A stretch of DNA of 64,000 bases from JACDHG01 sp963811585 (GTDB lineage Bacteria; Actinomycetota; Actinomycetes; Propionibacteriales; Nocardioidaceae), in the NCBI GenBank assembly GCA_963811585.1, contig CAWERR010000009.1, forward strand, positions 310,001 through 374,000, read 5' to 3'. Numbering within the stretch: position 1 is the first letter of the stretch; the number at the start of each line of letters is the position of its first letter. Below, in pieces: positions 44,424 to 52,239 of the stretch. The notes beneath the pieces are model-generated. The model had not been told where the DNA came from and did no database searches. It was given only the letters and a program-made list of their open reading frames with translations. The translations under genes and the position numbers were made by a program.

Positions 44424-45211
44424 AACGTGCTCCTGCCCTGCCGCGCGAACCCGATCACGAGGATCGCCACTACCACGAGGACGAGTGACAACGCCACCGC
44501 GGCCTGGGCGTCGGTCTCGCGGCGCAGGTAAATCTCCAGCGGCAGGGTGCGAGTGACACCTTGCAGGCTGCCCGCGAACGTGATCGTCGCGCCGAACTCA
44601 CCGAGCGACCGGGCGAAGGCCAAGACTGCTCCCGAGACCAAGCCGGGGAGCACGATAGGAAGAGTCACCCGCCGAAACACCGTAGTCGGGCCCGCGCCCA
44701 GCGAAGCAGCGACTACTTCGTACTTCTGGCCGGCCGTGCGCAGCGCACCCTCGAGGCTCACCACGAGGAACGGCATCGCGACGAACGTCTGGGCCATCAC
44801 CACCGCCGTCGTGGAGAACGCGATCTGCACACCGAGTACCTCGAATGACTCACCCAGCAGCCCCCGGCGGCCAAATGTGTAGAGCAGCGCAATGCCACCA
44901 ACGACAGGAGGCAGCACCAGCGGCAGCAGCACGAGCGACCGAAGGACGCCCTGTCCCCGGAAGTCCGTGCGCGCGAGCACGACCGCCATGGGGACGCCGA
45001 ACAGGACGCACAGCAGAGTGCTGGTGCCCGACGTACGGAGGCTGAGCATGAGCGCCTCACGTGCGGCCTCGGAGGTGATCAATTCAAAGAATCGACTCCA
45101 CGGTGTCCGCAGCACCACGGCCAGCAGTGGAAGCAGCACGAACGCTGCTCCCACCAGAGCGGGAGCGAAGATCCACGTCGGAACGCCAACCCGGGTTCGG
45201 GACTCGGCCAC
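44420..45211 (-). CDS. modB: Molybdate ABC transporter permease ModB
   Basis: 263 residues and about six membrane helices. The EAA loop is EVVAASLGAGPTTVFRRVTL, the site that contacts ModC, and LVLPPVVGGIALLYTFGRRG with FAFARSLGEFGATITFAGSL is typical of ModB. Starts one base after the modA stop and overlaps modC, so all are one operon. Confidence 0.93.
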   Translation of the reverse strand: MAESRTRVGVPTWIFAPALVGAAFVLLPLLAVVLRTPWSRFFELITSEAAREALMLSLRTSGTSTLLCVLFGVPMAVVLARTDFRGQGVLRSLVLLPLVLPPVVGGIALLYTFGRRGLLGESFEVLGVQIAFSTTAVVMAQTFVAMPFLVVSLEGALRTAGQKYEVVAASLGAGPTTVFRRVTLPIVLPGLVSGAVLAFARSLGEFGATITFAGSLQGVTRTLPLEIYLRRETDAQAAVALSLVLVVVAILVIGFARQGRSTL

Positions 45212-45212
45212 G

Positions 45213-45983
45213 CTAGGGCGCCGCCGCGAACCCGGCGTCCAGGAGGATCGACTGCCCAGTGTCGTCGAGCACCAGGTCGACGAACTCCTGAGCCAGGTCG
45301 GCGTTCTCGCTGTCGGCCACAGTGGCGATCGGGTACACGTTCACGGCTGACGAGGCCTCGGGGAACTCGATGCCCTCGACGTCTTCGCCGGCAGCGATCA
45401 CGTCGGTCACATAGACGACTCCGGCATCGGCCTCACCCGAGGTGACCTTGGCGACGACATCGGTCACCGACTGCTCCTCACTCACCGGCTGCAGCTCGAC
45501 ACCTGCGGCCTCGGCGGCAATCTGCGCGGCGGCACCGCACGGCACCTCGGGCGCGCAGATGACGAGGTTGAGCCCGTCCTCCGCCAGGTCCTGGAATGAC
45601 TCCACGCCCGCTGGGTTGCCCGGGGGGACCACGATCTCGAGGGTGTTGGACGCGAATGTCTGCGGGTCCGAGCCCTGCAGGTCCTCGGCCGTCAGCTTCT
45701 CCATGTTGGCCTCGTCGGCCGACGCGAAGACATCGGCGGGCGCGCCCTCCTGGATTTGCGCAACCAGGTCGGAGGAGCCGGCAAAGTTGAACTCCACCTC
45801 CACGCCATCATGGGTCGACTCGAAGTCAGCGCCGATCTGCTCGAACGCTGCGGTCAGCGAGGAGGCGGCGTAGACAGTGAGTGTCGTGTCTTCGGTGGTC
45901 TGGTCGTCCGGATCGTCTGATCCACATGCCCCCAACGCTGCGATGACCAGAGCCGCGATCATGCCGGTGAACATGCGCTTCAT
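45213..45983 (-). CDS. modA: Molybdate-binding lipoprotein ModA
   Basis: 256 residues from ATG 45983 with AAGGAGAG upstream. Lipobox LVIAALGACGSDDPDDQ. Then LTVYAASSLTAAFEQIGADF, FNFAGSSDLVAQIQEGAPAD, VFASADEANMEKLTAEDLQ, GEADAGVVYVTDVIAAGEDV, the ModA pattern with Ser residues for oxyanion contact. The start overlaps the regulator stop (ATGA). It captures molybdate or tungstate outside and passes it to ModBC. Confidence 0.93.
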   Translation of the reverse strand: MKRMFTGMIAALVIAALGACGSDDPDDQTTEDTTLTVYAASSLTAAFEQIGADFESTHDGVEVEFNFAGSSDLVAQIQEGAPADVFASADEANMEKLTAEDLQGSDPQTFASNTLEIVVPPGNPAGVESFQDLAEDGLNLVICAPEVPCGAAAQIAAEAAGVELQPVSEEQSVTDVVAKVTSGEADAGVVYVTDVIAAGEDVEGIEFPEASSAVNVYPIATVADSENADLAQEFVDLVLDDTGQSILLDAGFAAAP

Positions 45984-46384
45984 GACTCTCCTTTGACTGT
46001 CTCCACGATCACCGTCGTGGACTTGATGACCGCGACGGCGGCAGAACCGAGCTCGAGGCCCAGGTCGCGGACCGCCTCGCTGCTCATGAGGGACACGACC
46101 CGGAACGGACCGCACTGCAGCTCCACCTGAGCCATCACGTTGTCGACTTGGATGTCGGTGACCAGCCCGACGAACCGGTTGCGCGCCGAACTCACGGTCC
46201 CGCCGGGAAGACCTGGCAGGGCGGCATGGCTGCGAGCCACCTGGGCGATCTCGTATCCGTCGACGACCTTGCGACCCGACGCGTCGGTGGAGGCGTTGAG
46301 CAGCCCTCGGTCGACCCATCGTCGGACCGTGTCGTCACTGACGCCGAGGTAGGCGGCGGCTTCTCGAATCCTCATCTGCGGCAT
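45980..46384 (-). CDS. Helix-turn-helix regulator with TOBE molybdate-binding domain
   Basis: 134 residues. An excisionase/MerR-type HTH, RIREAAAYLGVSDDTVRRWV (5-30), is joined to a single Mop/TOBE domain (65-130; RNRFVGLVTDIQVDNVMAQV, ELQCGPFRVVSLMSSEAVRD, LGSAAVAVIKSTTVIVETV). It is not classic ModE, which has LysR-like winged-helix plus two TOBE domains. First gene of the operon, sensing oxyanion and probably controlling its own operon. A leaderless promoter and a 20-bp inverted repeat lie upstream. Confidence 0.85.
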   Translation of the reverse strand: MPQMRIREAAAYLGVSDDTVRRWVDRGLLNASTDASGRKVVDGYEIAQVARSHAALPGLPGGTVSSARNRFVGLVTDIQVDNVMAQVELQCGPFRVVSLMSSEAVRDLGLELGSAAVAVIKSTTVIVETVKGES

Positions 46385-46391
46385 TCTTCAG

Positions 46392-46431
46392 ATACTACTA
46401 GTGAAAATTCGGAGATCTGAAACCTGATCTC
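46392..46431 (-). promoter_or_regulatory. mod operon promoter with inverted-repeat operator
   Basis: On the minus strand TAGTAT (46392-46397) is followed by seven bases and the ATG at 46384, so the mRNA is probably leaderless. GAGATC-N8-GATCTC (46412-46431) covers the -35 zone and is the likely binding site of the HTH-TOBE regulator. Another AGATCT copy at 46435-46440 extends it. Confidence 0.55.
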
Positions 46432-46490
46432 GCCAGATCTGCGGACTCCTGCAAGGCTCTGCCCCTGGGCTACAGCTCGACCAGCGTCAT

Positions 46491-46997
46491 TCAGTGCATG
46501 AGCGTCTTGAGAGCGATCAACGCGACCCCGAGCAGGCCGGTGGCGCCCACCGAGAGCGCCAAGCGCGTTCCCGTCAGGCCACCTGACTTGCCCATCTGCC
46601 AACCGACACCGAAGAGAAGCGCCGTGTTGACCGCCAGGGTCAGGTCGAGGGCAAGCGACGTCTCGACACCCAAGAGCGCCTCGATACCCAAGAACAGCAA
46701 CGGCACCGCACAGGCCGTGATCAACGGCCACCCGTCGCGGACGAGCCCCGCACGTTCTTCCCGATTGAGATCCCGCTGCACGAGGATGCGGGCCGCGATC
46801 CAGTGCACGTATGTTTCGGCTGCCCAGTAGATGAGTAACGTGATGAGCAGGATGACTGCGACGCGCCTCAGTGGGAACTCGTCCGACGCGGTTGCGAGCA
46901 CCGCACCACTCACGATCAGTCCGTACAAGTGGGCTGCCTCTCGGCGATGCGGATTACCCTCCGATGCGTGTGTTCCCAGCGTTGCTTCGTTCGACAT
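46491..46997 (-). CDS. Four-helix membrane protein of unknown function
   Basis: 168 residues. After a His/Arg-rich start (HASEGNPHRREAAHLYGLIV) come four hydrophobic segments: LIVSGAVLATAS, VAVILLITLLIYWAAETYVH, WPLITACAVPLLFLGIEALL, and two close ones at the end. WAAETYVHWIAARIL is a recognisable stretch found in several hypothetical actinobacterial membrane proteins. No family claimed. Between the mod operon and a secreted glycosidase. Confidence 0.6.
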   Translation of the reverse strand: MSNEATLGTHASEGNPHRREAAHLYGLIVSGAVLATASDEFPLRRVAVILLITLLIYWAAETYVHWIAARILVQRDLNREERAGLVRDGWPLITACAVPLLFLGIEALLGVETSLALDLTLAVNTALLFGVGWQMGKSGGLTGTRLALSVGATGLLGVALIALKTLMH

Positions 46998-47041
46998 GTC
47001 GGCGAGTTTGTCACCCGGCGGGTGGCCGTGCCCGCGGTTCG

Positions 47042-47066
47042 GCGGCTGAGGGAACGCTCCCGCCGC
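47042..47066 (-). terminator. Bulged GC hairpin after the secreted glycosidase gene
   Basis: GCGGC-(TGA)-GGGA, loop ACGC, TCCC-GCCGC at 47042-47066: nine paired bases with a 3-base bulge. Lies at the end of the minus-strand gene. Confidence 0.4.
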
Positions 47067-49678
47067 TAGCGAAGACGCACGACCAGACGATGGTCACCGC
47101 CTCCGGTTCGTACCAGGAGCTCACGCCCTCGCGAAGTCCGCTGCACCTCCCACGGCACGGAATCCCCGTCCAGCAGCACCCGTCGTACGCTCGCTCCATA
47201 GGGCAGGACATGACCAAGCCGAACTCGTACGCCGGAACGGTTGACGTCGACACTCGTGCGCAGCTCGTTCGGCCTCCTCGATGCCCTTACATCGACCGAG
47301 CCGCCTCCCAGCCGAATGTTGCGGCCCGAGATCCGGTGCTGGCCGTTCGGGATCTGCGGCACGATCCGCAGCCGGTCTCGCCCGAGGTTGGGCGACACCC
47401 CGAGCTGCTGGTGCACCACCGGCCACAGGTTGCCGTAGGCCCCCCAGGCTTGCAGCACCATGGACCGCTCGTTGAAAGGCCTGTCGATGTTGGGGGTGAA
47501 GTCGCCCTCGGGCGCGATCTCCGGCATCGCCCCGGGCATCTCCCACACCCTGGGGCCGAGCTGGATGCGCGCGTTGCCGGTCGTGTAGTACTGCTGCTGC
47601 CGGGGTCCTAGGCGCCCGAAGTTGCCCTCGGCCACTGCCATGATGGCGGTGTTGAGCGAGAAGACGTTCCGCTCGCTCGGGACGCTAGAGACTGCAGAGT
47701 CACAGCCTGGCGTCCCGGTGTGGTAGAGCCCGAACCGGCCGGTGTAACAGCTGCGTTGACGCTGTTGCAACGCTGTCACCCCATGGCGTTGTGAAGCCAG
47801 CGGGCGTGCCGTCGCTCCCGGGATGGGAAGCATCGCATCCATCGGGGTGACACCGATCCAGTGTCGCTGGAACACCTTGTCGTTGCCCGGGTCCTCGAGC
47901 GAGTCGGCGTACTGGCGGGCGTTGTCGCGGCCGTGCCACCACGCCTGCTCGAAGCGACGTTCCATGGAGCGGGCGATGGAGGATGCCCAGGTCGCCGTTG
48001 CGGTGTCGCCCTTGCTGCGAGCCATGTCAGCGAGGTCACGCAGCCCACGGATCGTGTAGACGGCGTTGTCGAGCTTCTCCTCGCCCATACCCGGACGCTC
48101 GACATTGCCCAGGCCCTCGGGCCAGCCGTCGTTGTCAGTGTCCAGCGTGTTGACGATGTAGCGCATGTTGCGGCGTGCGAAGCCATACATCCCATCGCGG
48201 AAAGCGTCGTCTCCGGTCCAACGCCAAATCAGCGCCACCGCGCTGGGGAACTTTGCGGTCTCGTCGGTGTTGCCGGGATCCTCATTGGCGCCGAAGTAGA
48301 CCGCCCCGTCAGGGGTTACTTCGTGTACGACTTTCCCACTGCGATCGTTGACGATGTCGCTGACGGCGCGCAGCGCGCGCAGGTGCGCCTTGATGTCGGC
48401 AAACTGACCCATCGCGACCGATGCGAACGCGGTGTACTCGCCGTCGGTGCCGAACATCCACGGGTAGTCCGGCCAGCCCGCGCCGAGCCACCGGGCACGG
48501 GCTAGCCGTCCCTCCACGGGCGGGTAGCCCTGGCCGGCGTCCACCCAACGCAGCCGCAGCCTGCGTGACTCCTGGACGGAGTCGGCCAGGTTCTGCTTGC
48601 TCCAGGTAACGCTGCGCTGAAGGAGCCGGTCACCGGGAAGAGACACCACGGTCCGCCCGTTCACCTGGGAACGGGCGTCGATCTTGCGCTGCAGCAGGAA
48701 GTCACCGCGGTTCACGACGTTGCGGTACGTCGCCCGCGCCTGGTCGAACCCACGATCTGACCCCGCGACCGCGAACCACACGGTGACCGCTCGATCGGCA
48801 GGCACGTGAAGGCGGTAGCGCAGCTGCCCGCCGGTGCCCTTGCCGTACTCCGTGTCGTCGCATCGGGGCGGCGCGGGGTCGGTCCCTGGGCCGGACGCGG
48901 GGCAGATGACCGCGGGGTCCTGTGGACCGCGGTGGTTGGGGCCGAGGCTGCTGCCGGTGGGGGTCAGAGTGCTGCCGACCACGGCAGCCCAGTCGTGTGC
49001 TCCGACCGGGCTCGCGCTTCCCGCGCGCTCGCGGAACACCAGCTTCTTGCCGCTAATCCGGCTCGTATCCTGCTCGTTCACGGTCAGCTGGCTCGGAGCG
49101 GTCTCGCCCCAGGGGTAGCTCAGCATCAGCTCCGAGTGGGCATCCATCGCTAACGGCACGCGCCTGTTGGCGTCGCTGCGGAACGTCAAGCCGATCAGCC
49201 CTGCCCTTGGCCCGTCTGGGACAAAGTCCGTGCGGTGCACGGTGAGACCGGCGCGGGCGGCGTACGTCGTCCGGGTGTAGCCCCAACCGCTGGCGAACTT
49301 CCGAGCCTGGAAGCCATCACCCAGCCACCTACCGTCGACCCGGAACCAGATGCCGTCGAGCAGCTTGATCGGCGGTGTCCAGAAGCCACCCATCTCACCG
49401 CGGGTGTGGAAGCCCATCGCCGGGTAGAGGCCGTCCTCGGTCCAGGTCGAGTACAAGCGCTCGCCGATCACCACAGCCCGACGGTCCTCGAGCCGAGTCG
49501 TCTCGGTCAGCTCTGGGCTACGCGGCAGGCGGGGCGCGGCAGCCGCAAGATCGGCGATTGACTGCTGGAGGGCGGCCGCCGAACTCTCCGACGTCGGAGC
49601 CGCGCTCCCCGGCGCGGCAAGTAAGCCGGCAACCAGGACCGTCGACGCAATTCCCACCATGGACCGAAGCGTGTGCAT
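47066..49678 (-). CDS. Secreted six-hairpin glycosidase-like protein
   Basis: 870 residues. A signal peptide (1-27, SMVGIASTVLVAGLLAAPGS) is followed by a beta-sandwich region (50-330) and an alpha/alpha toroid (340-760): WMFGTDGEYTAFASVAMGQF, VHEVTPDGAVYFGANEDPGN, FPSAVALIWRWTGDDAFRDG, DTDNDGWPEGLGNVERPGMG and WEMPGAMPEIAPEGDFTPNI. Glutamates in WPEGLGN and PEIAPEG are candidate catalytic acids, by analogy with glucoamylase/GH63/GH133 types. The end is a small beta domain. Glycan substrate unknown; may act on oligosaccharides outside the cell. Confidence 0.75.
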   Translation of the reverse strand: MHTLRSMVGIASTVLVAGLLAAPGSAAPTSESSAAALQQSIADLAAAAPRLPRSPELTETTRLEDRRAVVIGERLYSTWTEDGLYPAMGFHTRGEMGGFWTPPIKLLDGIWFRVDGRWLGDGFQARKFASGWGYTRTTYAARAGLTVHRTDFVPDGPRAGLIGLTFRSDANRRVPLAMDAHSELMLSYPWGETAPSQLTVNEQDTSRISGKKLVFRERAGSASPVGAHDWAAVVGSTLTPTGSSLGPNHRGPQDPAVICPASGPGTDPAPPRCDDTEYGKGTGGQLRYRLHVPADRAVTVWFAVAGSDRGFDQARATYRNVVNRGDFLLQRKIDARSQVNGRTVVSLPGDRLLQRSVTWSKQNLADSVQESRRLRLRWVDAGQGYPPVEGRLARARWLGAGWPDYPWMFGTDGEYTAFASVAMGQFADIKAHLRALRAVSDIVNDRSGKVVHEVTPDGAVYFGANEDPGNTDETAKFPSAVALIWRWTGDDAFRDGMYGFARRNMRYIVNTLDTDNDGWPEGLGNVERPGMGEEKLDNAVYTIRGLRDLADMARSKGDTATATWASSIARSMERRFEQAWWHGRDNARQYADSLEDPGNDKVFQRHWIGVTPMDAMLPIPGATARPLASQRHGVTALQQRQRSCYTGRFGLYHTGTPGCDSAVSSVPSERNVFSLNTAIMAVAEGNFGRLGPRQQQYYTTGNARIQLGPRVWEMPGAMPEIAPEGDFTPNIDRPFNERSMVLQAWGAYGNLWPVVHQQLGVSPNLGRDRLRIVPQIPNGQHRISGRNIRLGGGSVDVRASRRPNELRTSVDVNRSGVRVRLGHVLPYGASVRRVLLDGDSVPWEVQRTSRGRELLVRTGGGDHRLVVRLR

Positions 49679-49894
49679 TGCGCCTCCAACGTCGTCGCAC
49701 AGGCGGCCGCCTGGCTAGCCGCCGCGTGCAGTGCGAATAGTCGTTGTACCGCACGTGAAGCAACCTGACAAGGCCCGTCGTCTCGAGCCGCGAGGCGAGT
49801 TCGCGAGACAGCCGGGTCCGGATTGGCAATCCGGGAAAGCGCCTCCGACCTGTTGCTGAGTAGGTGCCTCAGCCGAAGTAACACACGGAGTAGG

Positions 49895-49967
49895 TGCCCC
49901 CGGCAGGATTCGAACCTGCGGCACACGGTTTAGGAAACCGTTGCTCTATCCCCTGAGCTACGGGGGC
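49895..49967 (-). tRNA. tRNA-Arg, anticodon CCT
   Basis: 73-base cloverleaf on the minus strand: acceptor stem GCCCCCG/CGGGGGC, D-arm GCTC...GAGC, anticodon stem ACGGT/ACCGT with loop TTCCTAA (anticodon CCT), T-arm GCAGG-TTCGAAT-CCTGC, discriminator A. CC follows but not A, so the terminal CCA is partly added later. It reads AGG codons, rare in this GC-rich genome. Confidence 0.96.
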
Positions 49968-50101
49968 GGGACGTGCGGACTTGCTTGTGAAACGACTGCG
50001 CGTCTGCCGGTCGCGCATCGGCGACCAGGGGTGTGCCGATCTTAGGGGTCGACGACTGCGCGGCGCCGATCGGTCACCCATCCTGCGTTGGCGAGGACAG
50101 G

Positions 50102-51481
50102 TCAGGCCGGGCTTTCGAGGCCTTGCTCGTGACATGTCAGGGAGCGCTCGATCCAGCTCAGGTCGCCGCCAGCCAGTCCGTCGTCCGCACCGTCCCCCAT
50201 CAACGTTGGGAGGAGGGCACGGTAGGACTGCGCTTGGTACAGCGACCCGACGACCAGACCGAGGGCTGCCGCCTCCCGAAGCGACTCCTCTGGCCACATC
50301 TTCGACCACGCGCCGACATACGCGTCGACCATGCGCCGGCGTACGGCGACGTCCCCGCTCGCGAAGACGGAGGTGGCGAGATCGACGAACGGGTGCGACA
50401 CGGCGGCGTCGGTCCAGTCGAAGACGCGCGTGGTGGCGGGACCGAAGGCGACGTTCCACGGATGGAGGTCGCCATGGACCAGGGTTGGACCGGGCCCGAT
50501 CTCATCGAGGCGCCGGCACGACTCGATGAAGGCCGGCGCTGTCGCCAGCCACCGTTCACGCAGGTCCGGAGACATCCGCTCCATGAGCACGCTGTCCTCG
50601 GACATCGCGTCTACTTGCGTGGCCAGGTCTGTCAGCGATCGGACCGGCAGCCCAAGAGCGATCAGCTCATCGGTCCGGCCAAGCCACGACTGCTGGATGC
50701 CCGCGTGCGCCACGACGCCCTCGTGCCACAGCGACTCGTCCTGGTCACCCAGCTCGGGGGCACCGAGGTCGCGCATCAGCATCCATCCCTGGGCGCCGTC
50801 GACGGCGATCACTTCCGGTACCAACTCAGGCATCAGCCTTGCCAGGGCCTGCGTCAGGACCGCCTCGTGCCGGAAGAGGTCGGCACTGCACTTGAAGAAG
50901 GCGCTGTCATCCTCCGATGAAGCACGCAGGACGACCGACAGGCCCCAGAGCTGGTGCTGCCGCGGTGCGATGACGGCCGGTCGGCCGTCCGCCGCCATCT
51001 GGTTCATCATCCAGTTGGAAGCACGGGCGAACCACCCCGGATGAGCCCACTGCGGTCGCAGCGGAGACCAACCCTCGTCCCGCTCGAGTGCCCACGAGGC
51101 CACGGCCGAGCGAGACGTCTTCGGTTCCAGCCGAGCGATCACCTCCGCGTTCAGTCTCTGCCAGGTCCAGCCGGCCGGCGGCTCGGTTGCGGGAGCCTCG
51201 AACTCCACCATCAGCGCGAGCTCATTGTTCTCGCGATCCTCGGGATTGGAGTGCGATGTCGTGACGAGCCGCAGGGCCGCCGTTGTGGCGGTGTCGACGA
51301 CGTCTATGGAGGCCAGGATCTCGGGCAGGCTTGGCTCCGCGCTGCTCATCCGAACCGTCGGTAGCATCGGCGGCGTCGAGGCCTCAGATGGTTTCTCGGC
51401 GGCGACCAGGACGGCGGTGCGCCTCGGATGAGGGACCAGTAGCGTCACCTGGCAGCTCTGAGCCGGCTCAGGATCGGTCAT
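50102..51481 (-). CDS. APH-fold phosphotransferase family protein
   Basis: 459 residues from ATG 51481. The first 140 residues (PAQSCQVTLLVPHPRRTAVL, HSNPEDRENNELALMVEFEA) resemble a Nudix- or similar input domain; after a linker comes an aminoglycoside-phosphotransferase-like kinase: RHEAVLTQALARLMPELVPE, QGWMLMRDLGAPELG, the catalytic loop LVHGDLHPWNVAFG and the Mg loop VFDWTDAAVSHPFVDLA. Probably a small-molecule kinase, substrate unknown; antibiotic resistance should not be assumed. A longer N-terminus is Arg/Ser-rich and non-conserved. Confidence 0.8.
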   Translation of the reverse strand: MTDPEPAQSCQVTLLVPHPRRTAVLVAAEKPSEASTPPMLPTVRMSSAEPSLPEILASIDVVDTATTAALRLVTTSHSNPEDRENNELALMVEFEAPATEPPAGWTWQRLNAEVIARLEPKTSRSAVASWALERDEGWSPLRPQWAHPGWFARASNWMMNQMAADGRPAVIAPRQHQLWGLSVVLRASSEDDSAFFKCSADLFRHEAVLTQALARLMPELVPEVIAVDGAQGWMLMRDLGAPELGDQDESLWHEGVVAHAGIQQSWLGRTDELIALGLPVRSLTDLATQVDAMSEDSVLMERMSPDLRERWLATAPAFIESCRRLDEIGPGPTLVHGDLHPWNVAFGPATTRVFDWTDAAVSHPFVDLATSVFASGDVAVRRRMVDAYVGAWSKMWPEESLREAAALGLVVGSLYQAQSYRALLPTLMGDGADDGLAGGDLSWIERSLTCHEQGLESPA

Positions 51482-51530
51482 GCTCCCGAGCCTCGCATGG
51501 ATGCGCCGTGCGGAGCGCGCTAGTCGATGC

Positions 51531-52130
51531 CTAGTCGGTGGCTGTGCCGGCGTTGGCGTCTTTCGCGAATGCGTCAGCCGCGGCTTGGATCTTCGCGACG
51601 TACTCCCGCCATGACGCCTCATCCCCCATTTCGGTCTGATCAGCTCCGCCGCGCCCGTCGATGAGCTCACGGACGATGTCTGCGTGGCCGGCGTGCTGGG
51701 CCGTCTCGACGACCATCCGAATGATGAGGACGCCAAGGGTTGTGGCGCGCCTCTCTTCGGGCCAGTGGGGGACGCTCCCCGGGGCATCGAGGTCGAGCTC
51801 CGCAACGGTCTGGTCGCCATGTGCGCAGGCGCGCTTGTAGAGCCCGATCAGGTAGTCACTGGACTCGTCGGCCTTGGCCCACATGTCGGCGCCGTCCCAG
51901 ACCGAGCCGTCTTCCTCCCACGACAGGGTCTCGGGCGCAGGTCGGTTGAACGACGTGCCCAGATACACGTACTCATTTCCGGCGAGATGCTTGACGAGGC
52001 CGAGCAGATTGGTGCCGGTTGCGGTCATGGGTCGGCGAAGGTCGTACTCGCTCAGCCCTTCGAGCTTGGACAGCAGCCCTGCCCTGCTCGCCTGCAGCTT
52101 GCTGTGCAACTCGGCTTTCAGATCAGACAC
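51531..52130 (-). CDS. DinB family protein (DUF664)
   Basis: 199 residues, GTG start with GAGGGAG upstream. Four-helix DinB fold: LHSKLQASRAGLLSKLEGL, SEYDLRRPMTATGTNLLGLV, KHLAGNEYVYLGTSF (first His), and IIRMVVETAQHAGHADIVRE with two more His for the metal. Similar proteins are thiol-dependent transferases using bacillithiol or mycothiol. Confidence 0.9.
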   Translation of the reverse strand: MSDLKAELHSKLQASRAGLLSKLEGLSEYDLRRPMTATGTNLLGLVKHLAGNEYVYLGTSFNRPAPETLSWEEDGSVWDGADMWAKADESSDYLIGLYKRACAHGDQTVAELDLDAPGSVPHWPEERRATTLGVLIIRMVVETAQHAGHADIVRELIDGRGGADQTEMGDEASWREYVAKIQAAADAFAKDANAGTATD

Positions 52131-52239
52131 ACGCGCTCCCTCGTCAGTAGTTCGGACGTCCTACCCAACCAGGTCTCCTGAAGTCGTGGGATGCTCGCCG
52201 GTGTGGTGACTCAGTTCCCTGCGGAGCGTCGGTGACCTC

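Noticed and set aside
50102..51481. Aminoglycoside resistance gene
   Set aside because: The APH fold is shared by many kinases, and nothing in the sequence identifies an aminoglycoside substrate.
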